DNA from: Salinivibrio kushneri
Lineage (GTDB): Bacteria > Pseudomonadota > Gammaproteobacteria > Enterobacterales > Vibrionaceae
Direction of reading: 5' to 3'
DNA: 64,000 nt
Assembly (NCBI RefSeq): GCF_005280275.1
Contig: NZ_CP040021.1
Coordinates: 459,001-523,000, forward strand
In this document: one piece after another, positions 56,050-64,000 of the stretch
Position numbering within the stretch: position 1 is the first letter of the stretch
How the letters are laid out: every line of letters begins with the position of its first letter
The notes under the pieces: model-generated
What the model was told of the DNA's origin: nothing
Seen by the model: the letters and a program-made list of their open reading frames with translations, nothing else
Databases searched by the model: none
Made by a program: the position numbers and the translations under genes

Positions 56050-56745
56050 TTAGGCGTCGATCATTGTGACCATGTTTTCCACCATGGCCGATGAGCTTTT
56101 GGCCGCTAATGGCAGAAACTCTTCAAAGGTCATGGGTGACTCTTTTTCGGCCACGACATCCGAGATGGCACGCACCACCACAAACGGCGTGGCAAACTGG
56201 GCACACACTTGCGCGATCGCTGCCGCTTCCATTTCGGCGGCCACCGCATCTGGGAAGTGGGTATGGATATGTTGGCGGTGGGCCTCGGTGTGGACAAAGG
56301 TATCGGCGGTACAGATCAAGCCACGCACCACATGTGTTTGGCTGTCCACGGCTTTTTCCGCGAGTTGCATTAACGCTTCATCGGACTCGAAGACCGCTGG
56401 TTGCTGCGGCACTTGTCCCATTTGATAGCCGAATGAAGTGGCATCAGCATCGTGATAACAGACTTTTGAAGACACCACCACATCACCCAGATTGAGTGAA
56501 GGCTCAAACGCACCGGCCGACCCTGTGTTGATCACCCAATCGGGCTTGAATTGTGATAGCAGCAAACTGGTACCAACGGCAGCGGCAACTTTACCGATGC
56601 CAGACTGAAGTAACACGATATCATGGCCTTGCAAAGTGCCCGTATAAAAGGTGCAGCCGCCTTCTTGATGAGTGGCGCTATTTTCCAGCTTGTCGCGCAG
56701 TAGAGTGACTTCTTGCTCCATGGCGCCAATAATACCGATTTTCAT
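56050..56745 (-). CDS. mtnN: 5'-methylthioadenosine/S-adenosylhomocysteine nucleosidase
   Basis: 231-residue cytoplasmic enzyme (E. coli 232) cleaving MTA, SAH and 5'-deoxyadenosine; its SAH activity feeds LuxS and so autoinducer-2 synthesis. Start [13 protein letters not shown] at ATG 56745 with AGGG upstream; the codon at 56784 is not used. Catalytic Glu12 (AMEQEV), substrate Glu in [11 protein letters not shown] and Asp in RAISDVV are present. First gene of the mtnN-cbiB-like-btuF-yadS unit. Confidence 0.96.
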   Translation of the reverse strand: MKIGIIGAMEQEVTLLRDKLENSATHQEGGCTFYTGTLQGHDIVLLQSGIGKVAAAVGTSLLLSQFKPDWVINTGSAGAFEPSLNLGDVVVSSKVCYHDADATSFGYQMGQVPQQPAVFESDEALMQLAEKAVDSQTHVVRGLICTADTFVHTEAHRQHIHTHFPDAVAAEMEAAAIAQVCAQFATPFVVVRAISDVVAEKESPMTFEEFLPLAAKSSSAMVENMVTMIDA

Positions 56746-56791
56746 GCTGATAACCCTGTTAGTGTAAATGCCGTTAGTGTACATGAGGCAA

Positions 56792-56818
56792 TAAAAAAGT
56801 GCCTCCTTTGAGGCACTT
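56792..56818 (-). terminator. Terminator of gltBD
   Basis: AAGTGCCTC/GAGGCACTT 9-bp stem with a 4-nt loop; T run on the minus strand, about 57 nt after the gltD stop. Confidence 0.88.
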
Positions 56819-56874
56819 CTGGATCGATAACATCGATGTCTACGTGAAGGATATCAAACGGTATGTCGCCCGCG

Positions 56875-58299
<1,425 letters not shown>

Positions 58300-61200
58300 T
58301 TACTGCGCCTGAACGCGCAACTCGGTCGCGCTGCGACTTTGATGGCCTAACAGCGTGTTCACATCTGCCGCCTTGGGTTTAACCAAGTAGAAGTGGTGAA
58401 CCCAATGATCGAACGCATTCAGCAGCTGTTGTGCACGATCCGAGCCGGTCAGCTCAAGATGTTGCGCAATCAATCCACGTAAATGCTCTTGATGGATAGT
58501 GAGTGTCTCAAGTGACAGTGCCTCGACTAATTCAGGATTGATATGGGCATGGAAGTCGCCCTGCTCATCCAGTACATAGGCAAAACCACCGGTCATCCCG
58601 GCGCCAAAGTTGACCCCAGTGCGACCGAGAATGGCCACTACACCCCCCGTCATGTATTCACACGCATTGTCGCCCGCGCCTTCCACGATGGCATGGACGC
58701 CAGAGTTACGCACCGCAAAGCGCTCACCGGCTTTACCCGCTGCAAACAATTTACCTCCCGTCGAACCGTATAAGCAGGTGTTACCCATGATGGTGGACTC
58801 GTGGCTGGCAAATGCTGAGCCGACAGGGGGGCGGATCACTATTTGTCCGCCGCTCATACCTTTTCCGACGTAGTCGTTGGCATCCCCGATAAGGGTGATG
58901 TTCACCCCCGCGGCATTCCATACTCCGAGAGACTGGCCGGCGGTCCCTTGCAGCTGCACATCCAGTGGGTTGGCAGCCATCCCGGTATTGCCGTAACGTT
59001 TGGCAATTGCGCCAGACAAGCTGGCACCGACTGAACGGTCGGTATTACGAACCGATTTGTAGATGCTGGCACTGTGGTTAGCGGCAATGGCTTCACCCAG
59101 TTCACCAAGTAGCGCTTGGTTCAGCTCGGCTTTATCAAATGGGGTATTCGGTTCACTGCAATACAAGGTCTTACCAGGCCATGGCGTCGGCGCATCGAGA
59201 ATATGGCTCAAATCAAGCTTCAGTTGCTTGGCGGTAAAGCCATCGACGGCTTCCAGGAGGTCGGTACGGCCAATCAGATCGGTGAGCTTTTCCACGCCCA
59301 GTTCGGCCAGTAGCTCGCGCACTTCTTCCCCTAGGCCTTTGAAGAAGTTCATCACTTGCTCGGGAAGGCCTTTGAAGTGCTCACTACGCAAGGTTTCATC
59401 CTGGGTCGCGACCCCGGTGGCACAGTTATTGAGGTGGCAAATACGAAGGTATTTACAGCCAAGTGCCACCATAGGAGCAGTCCCAAAGCCAAAGCTTTCT
59501 GCGCCTAAGATAGCCGCTTTGACGATGTCTAAACCGGTTTTTAGTCCCCCATCGACTTGTAAGCGGATCTTATGGCGTAAGCCGTTTTCAACCAGTGCTT
59601 GCTGGGTTTCAGCGAGACCCAATTCCCACGGGCTGCCGGCATATTTCACCGAGGTGAGTGGGCTTGCGCCTGTTCCACCGTCGTACCCTGAGATGGTTAT
59701 TAGGTCGGCATATGCTTTGGCGACCCCGGTGGCAATGGTGCCAACACCGGGTTCTGAAACCAGCTTGACCGACACGAGTGCTTGTGGGTTCACTTGTTTT
59801 AAATCGAAGATCAGCTGCGCCAAATCCTCAATCGAGTAAATATCATGGTGTGGTGGGGGTGAAATCAAGGTCACGCCGGGGACGGAGAAACGCAGTTTAG
59901 CAATTTCTGCGGTGACCTTGTGGCCAGGCAGTTGTCCGCCTTCACCCGGTTTGGCACCTTGCGCGACCTTGATTTGCAGCACATCCGCATTGGTCAGATA
60001 GTGCGGGGTGACGCCAAAGCGCCCCGATGCAATTTGTTTGATGCGTGAATTGCGCTCGCTATTGAAACGACGTGGATCTTCCCCCCCTTCGCCCGAGTTA
60101 GAGTGGCCACCAAGACGGTTCATGGCAATAGCCAGCGCTTCGTGCGCTTCCGGGCTCAAGGCACCGATAGACATCGCCGCCGAGTCAAACCGTTTGAACA
60201 GCTCCGTGGCTGGCTCTACGCGCTCGAGCGCGAGCGGTGAGGCGGCTTTTTTCAGTTGCATTAAATCGCGCAAGGTCGCCACAGGGCGCTGGTTCACGGT
60301 GTTGGCGTAGGTCTTGTAGTCCATGGTCTCGCCAGAACGCACCGCGCTTTGCAAGTTGGTGACCACATCGGGATTGTATGCGTGGTATTCGCCATCGTGG
60401 ACATACTTGAGTAAACCACCGTGCTCAAGCGGTTTGCGCTTGATCCACGCTCGGCGAGATAGGTTGATCAAATCTTGTTGGAAATCATCAAAGTTGGCCC
60501 CTTGAATGCGGCTAGCCACGCCTTTAAAGCAAAGCTCAATCACATCTTGGTGCAAGCCAACCGCCTCAAACAGCTGTGAGCAACGGTAAGAGGCAATGGT
60601 TGAAATCCCCATTTTTGACATGATCTTGTAAAGGCCTTTATTGATACCATTACGGAAGTTGACCATCACATCGCGATAAGGCTTATCGACGGCACCAATA
60701 TCGACCAAATTCGCCAGTGTTTCATAGGCTAAGTAAGGATAAACCGCCGTGGCACCAAACCCGAGCAACACCGCAAACTGATGCGGGTCACGGGCGCTGC
60801 CGGTTTCGATAATGATATTGGCATCACAGCGCAGGTTTTGGTTAACTAAGCGCTTTTGCACCGCACCGACGGCCATGGCGGCAGGGATCGGAAGTGTCTC
60901 TTTATTGATGCTGCGGTCAGAAAGCACCACCAAAACCGTCCCATCACGGACACAGCGCTCGGCCTGATCGCATAAATCGAGGATGGCTTGGTGAAGATCT
61001 TTCTCACTCGGATCGTAATTAATATCTAAAATAGTGTTGCGATAATAGGTATCGTCTAGCTCGAGCAGTTGCACCAGATCCGAGAACAAAAGCACCGGAG
61101 ACTTAAATGCGACCCGCTCAGCGTGGCCATCGGTTTCGCAGAACACATTCATTTCACGGCCAATACAGGTGGCCAGAGACATCACGTGGTTTTCACGTAA

Positions 61201-62766
61201 AGGATCAATCGGTGGGTTAGTCACCTGGGCAAATTTTTGCCGGAAGTAATCGCTGACACAGCGTGGACGCGACGACAACACGGCCATGGGCGTATCATCC
61301 CCCATGGAGCCAGTGGCTTCTTGGCCAATATCGCCCAGCACTTTGACGACCTGGTCCACTTCCTCATTCGACATCCCAAACAGCTTTTGATAGGTCTTAA
61401 GCTGGGCATCTTTAAGGTTTCGGCTGCCTTCACTGGTGTCAGGATCCAAGTTTTCGAATGGGGTAAGACGACGGACATGTTGATCTAACCACTCGCGATA
61501 CGGGTGACGGCTTTTTAGCTCATCATCGATTTCACCCGAGTGCCAAATCTTCCCTTCGCGGGTGTCGATGACTAAAAGCTCACCGGGCCCGACGCGGCCT
61601 TTCTCTGACACCTCGTCAGGCGCGTAATCCCAGATCCCAATCTCGGAGGCGAGAGTAATAAACTTATCTTTGGTGACCACATAGCGCGCTGGACGCAGGC
61701 CATTGCGATCAAGGTTACAGGCGGCATAGCGGCCGTCTGACATGACAATACCCGCAGGCCCGTCCCAAGGCTCCATATGCATGGAGTTAAAGTCGTAAAA
61801 CGCACGCAGCTCATCATCCATGTCTGGATGATTTTGCCATGCGGGCGGCACCAGTAAGCGCATCGCCCGGAATAAGTCCATCCCGCCGGCGAGAAAAACT
61901 TCCATCATGTTGTCGAGGCTTGAGGAATCAGAGCCTGATTCATTCACAAACGGGGCGGCTTGATGTAAGTCAGGCAACAGAGGGGAGTTAAACTTGTATG
62001 CACGGGTACGCGCCCACTGACGGTTCCCCTCAATGGTGTTGATCTCGCCGTTGTGGGCAAGGTATCTAAAGGGTTGGGCGAGCGGCCAGCGTGGCTGGGT
62101 ATTGGTACTAAAACGCTGGTGGAACAAACAGATGGATGACTCTAAGCGCAGATCCGCGAGATCGGTGTAAAAGCGTGGTAGATCCGCTGGCATACACAAC
62201 CCTTTGTAAACAATGGTTTGTGTGGATAGGCTGGTGACATAAAAGTCTGCATCGTCTGCCAGGGCTTTTTCTGCACGGCGGCGCGCAATATACAGGCGTC
62301 GCTCTAAATCGCGTGCGCGCCAGCCTGCTGGACCATTAACAAACACTTGTTCAATGACAGGCTGAGACTGTTTGGCGATGTCTCCGAGTACATCTGGGTT
62401 GGTCGGTACGGTCCGCCATCCCACCACTGAGAGTGTTTCTGCGTTGATTTCTTGCTCGAAGCGTTGTTTGGCTTGTTGGGCTTTTGCCGGATCGGCACTG
62501 AGAAAAATCATGCCAACCGCATACAGGCGGCTTAGCTTCCATTGATTTTGTTCGGCAATAAGGCGGAAAAAGCGGTCGGGCTTTTGCAGCAGCAGCCCAC
62601 AACCATCGCCTGTCTTGCCGTCAGAGTTGATGCCACCTCGGTGGGTCATGCGGTCAAGTGCAGCGATGGCAGTACGAACCAGCTTGTGGCTGGGCTCCCC
62701 CTCTTGATGGGCGATAAGGCCAAAACCACAGTTATCTTTTTCCAACATTGGGTTGTACAGCGACAT
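58300..62766 (-). CDS. gltB: Glutamate synthase (NADPH) large subunit
   Basis: 1488 residues. A 12-residue propeptide (MSLYNPMLEKDN) precedes the nucleophile Cys13 (CGFGLIAH), which becomes the mature N-terminus of the glutaminase domain. The FMN synthase domain carries GGTGASPL and the 3Fe-4S cysteines CKYLRICHLNNC; the C-terminal beta-helix holds glycine-rich repeats. It makes two glutamates from glutamine and 2-oxoglutarate. AGGGAG precedes the ATG. A small hairpin CTGCG/CGCAG (62785-62799) lies just upstream in the leader. Confidence 0.98.
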   Translation of the reverse strand: MSLYNPMLEKDNCGFGLIAHQEGEPSHKLVRTAIAALDRMTHRGGINSDGKTGDGCGLLLQKPDRFFRLIAEQNQWKLSRLYAVGMIFLSADPAKAQQAKQRFEQEINAETLSVVGWRTVPTNPDVLGDIAKQSQPVIEQVFVNGPAGWRARDLERRLYIARRRAEKALADDADFYVTSLSTQTIVYKGLCMPADLPRFYTDLADLRLESSICLFHQRFSTNTQPRWPLAQPFRYLAHNGEINTIEGNRQWARTRAYKFNSPLLPDLHQAAPFVNESGSDSSSLDNMMEVFLAGGMDLFRAMRLLVPPAWQNHPDMDDELRAFYDFNSMHMEPWDGPAGIVMSDGRYAACNLDRNGLRPARYVVTKDKFITLASEIGIWDYAPDEVSEKGRVGPGELLVIDTREGKIWHSGEIDDELKSRHPYREWLDQHVRRLTPFENLDPDTSEGSRNLKDAQLKTYQKLFGMSNEEVDQVVKVLGDIGQEATGSMGDDTPMAVLSSRPRCVSDYFRQKFAQVTNPPIDPLRENHVMSLATCIGREMNVFCETDGHAERVAFKSPVLLFSDLVQLLELDDTYYRNTILDINYDPSEKDLHQAILDLCDQAERCVRDGTVLVVLSDRSINKETLPIPAAMAVGAVQKRLVNQNLRCDANIIIETGSARDPHQFAVLLGFGATAVYPYLAYETLANLVDIGAVDKPYRDVMVNFRNGINKGLYKIMSKMGISTIASYRCSQLFEAVGLHQDVIELCFKGVASRIQGANFDDFQQDLINLSRRAWIKRKPLEHGGLLKYVHDGEYHAYNPDVVTNLQSAVRSGETMDYKTYANTVNQRPVATLRDLMQLKKAASPLALERVEPATELFKRFDSAAMSIGALSPEAHEALAIAMNRLGGHSNSGEGGEDPRRFNSERNSRIKQIASGRFGVTPHYLTNADVLQIKVAQGAKPGEGGQLPGHKVTAEIAKLRFSVPGVTLISPPPHHDIYSIEDLAQLIFDLKQVNPQALVSVKLVSEPGVGTIATGVAKAYADLITISGYDGGTGASPLTSVKYAGSPWELGLAETQQALVENGLRHKIRLQVDGGLKTGLDIVKAAILGAESFGFGTAPMVALGCKYLRICHLNNCATGVATQDETLRSEHFKGLPEQVMNFFKGLGEEVRELLAELGVEKLTDLIGRTDLLEAVDGFTAKQLKLDLSHILDAPTPWPGKTLYCSEPNTPFDKAELNQALLGELGEAIAANHSASIYKSVRNTDRSVGASLSGAIAKRYGNTGMAANPLDVQLQGTAGQSLGVWNAAGVNITLIGDANDYVGKGMSGGQIVIRPPVGSAFASHESTIMGNTCLYGSTGGKLFAAGKAGERFAVRNSGVHAIVEGAGDNACEYMTGGVVAILGRTGVNFGAGMTGGFAYVLDEQGDFHAHINPELVEALSLETLTIHQEHLRGLIAQHLELTGSDRAQQLLNAFDHWVHHFYLVKPKAADVNTLLGHQSRSATELRVQAQ

Positions 62767-63380
62767 TGCAATTCTCCCTTGCTACTGCGTTACGCGCAGT
62801 GATTGCATTTATTGTCGTGATCCTCCTGACCACTCTGAACAGCTTCGCTTTGTGACTCTGCGCTCGTTATGTTGTGATTTTTTAACGAGAAAAGTCGGTC
62901 ATTTACTCCCTAACTCACTGTTTTATCGATGGATTGACAGAGAGTGCACGGGCAAAGCGCTATTCAGCGACCTTCCAAATTAACGGCAAACCTTGCAAAG
63001 GTCAAATTTTTATATGCATTCTTTATGCATAGTAATCAACGTCTATCTTGATTATAACTGGCTGATATTAATTTGTTTTTTATCGAAACCCTGCCAAATA
63101 ATATCTATTCGCAATTATGCTATTTTGTTAAATAATTATTAAATAAAAGGTGAATTCGAGTAGATATTCTAGCTTTGAGCAGAAATAAAGAAGGGTGCGT
63201 TATATGCCTTCTCTTTCATAGCAAAAAGCACTGTCGATTGATGTAATAAAATAACAAATGATATTCACAAAGCTGTGAACAGGACAATCACGCGTTCTAT
63301 CAAAATTGTGGCAGAATACGTCGCCGGTGAGGCGTTGCGTCAATACGATCAAGGACAGTCATTAGGCAGACAGGAGTGGC
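62767..63380. promoter_or_regulatory. gltB leader and divergent promoter region
   Basis: About 610 nt without a convincing gene. It is AT-rich from 63000 to 63260 and includes a repeated TATGCAT (63013-63019 and 63024-63030). It must hold the gltBD promoter on the minus strand and that of the sensory gene on the plus strand. I could not assign boxes with confidence. A short frame at 62753-62983 overlaps the gltB start and is not believed. Confidence 0.5.
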
Positions 63381-64000
63381 ATGGGGTTTTTTAGTTTTAG
63401 CTTGGTTCTAGTGTTAGGCGTGTTGCTCGGTTACGGGTGGCGCGCGCGTCGATCGACACTGGCGTTATCCGATTGGCGGGTGTACATGGCTGGGTTAGAC
63501 ACGCCGCATGCGATTGTCGCGGCCGATGATGGTGATATCTTGTACGCCAACGCTTCTTGTGTGGCGTCTTTTTCACTGGTAGGCAGCCATAACCGCTTTA
63601 AAACCGCCAATGAAAAGCAGCAGCAAGCGGTGCGCGCCTTTATTGTGGCGCAGCGCTGGCCTCAGCCGTTTTCTAATGTTGAAGCCAAGGTAAGCGCCCC
63701 GGGCGCAAATCGGGTGCGGGTTGAGGTGACCTTATCTGGCTTGCCGATCCGCTGTTGTGGTAAGCGTGCCTGGCTTATTTCACTTTCTGCCTCTGAACCC
63801 AACACGCAATGGCACCTGCAGCAACAAGAACAAGGTGTGCTTTTAAGCGTGATTAATTCCTTGGCGGAGCTTGTCTGTTTTCAGGATGTGGAGGGCAATG
63901 TGGTAGGCACGAACGCCGCCTTTGATCGTTTCTGGCAAGGACGTGAGCAGGAGGCTGTGCTTTGGCAAGCCGGTGAACCGCTCTCTGAGCCGCGAACCGT
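63381..64000 (+). CDS. Membrane-anchored PAS sensor protein, 3'-truncated by window edge
   Basis: Frame open from ATG 63381 (AGGAG 4 nt upstream) to the right edge, at least 206 residues. One N-terminal membrane segment (FFSFSLVLVLGVLLGYGWR, about 3-20), then a first PAS-like module (about 36-140: AGLDTPHAIVAADDGDILYAN) and the start of a second (from about 155: SVINSLAELVCFQDVEGNVV). The output domain is outside the window. In enterics and vibrios the gltB neighbourhood holds sensor proteins including ArcB, so a sensor kinase or a GGDEF/EAL enzyme are both possible; I cannot choose. Confidence 0.8.
   Translation, partial: MGFFSFSLVLVLGVLLGYGWRARRSTLALSDWRVYMAGLDTPHAIVAADDGDILYANASCVASFSLVGSHNRFKTANEKQQQAVRAFIVAQRWPQPFSNVEAKVSAPGANRVRVEVTLSGLPIRCCGKRAWLISLSASEPNTQWHLQQQEQGVLLSVINSLAELVCFQDVEGNVVGTNAAFDRFWQGREQEAVLWQAGEPLSEPRT

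Noticed and set aside
59063..59839. 258-codon plus-strand frame inside gltB
   Set aside because: Antisense shadow of a highly conserved enzyme; Ser/Pro/Lys-rich nonsense composition.
62753..62983. 76-codon plus-strand frame over the gltB start and leader
   Set aside because: Overlaps the gltB 5' end, no SD and no recognisable sequence.

Overview
The window is a stretch of chromosome from a gamma-proteobacterium, almost certainly Vibrionaceae. The evidence is a LuxR/HapR-type quorum-sensing regulator next to hpt, a second secDF pair preceded by a VemP-like gene, a multi-gene chemotaxis operon of the Vibrio type, and an acnB-yacL, can-yadGH, mrcB-to-panC, mutY-yggX-mltC and mtnN-btuF-yadS order shared with enterics and vibrios. 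Moderate GC and long, mostly housekeeping genes would fit a halophile such as Salinivibrio, but the genus is a guess. No prophage, insertion sequence or CRISPR array was seen.

Layout. 1-4260: the end of acnB, an inserted glycerate kinase and yacL. 4261-6220: nitrogen sensing and ammonium uptake (glnK-amtB) behind a sigma54/NtrC-type promoter region. 6240-10110: a ferric-iron ABC importer (fbpABC) with a probable Fur box. 10129-11612: luxR/hapR-type regulator and hpt, divergent. 11730-14934: secF, secD and, upstream of them, a gene whose product ends in a VemP-like arrest motif. 14992-21234: carbonic anhydrase, two tandem SulP anion transporters and the YadGH ABC exporter.

21348-32843: mrcB-hrpB on the minus strand, then thpR, sfsA, dksA, gluQ, pcnB, folK, panB and panC on the plus strand, in the order familiar from E. 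coli. pcnB appears to start at a non-AUG ATC codon. 32855-34117: an HD-GYP protein. 34286-34563: tRNA-Phe with a duplicated 3' flank. 34926-43615: a nine-gene chemosensory operon (STAS, cheY, cheA, two cheW, soluble receptor, cheR, cheD, cheB). 43713-44067: four tRNA genes (Asn, Phe, Thr, Phe in plus-strand order).

44203-50145: mltC, yggX, mutY, trmB, glsA and hemL. 50359-53529: erpA with an IscR-like site, an M23 peptidoglycan hydrolase and tyrS. 53585-56745: yadS, btuF, a CbiB-like protein and mtnN. 56875-62766: glutamate synthase (gltD, gltB). 63381 to the right edge: the start of a membrane-anchored sensory protein.

The most striking system is at 12-15 kb. A secretory peptide with a C-terminal GWxExNxxY motif precedes secDF. 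Its last codons are perfectly complementary, over 12 nt, to the secD start-codon region. This is the expected architecture of a translation-arrest switch in which a ribosome stalled at the end of the upstream gene frees the secD start. It links export capacity to SecDF synthesis and would make sense for salinity adaptation.
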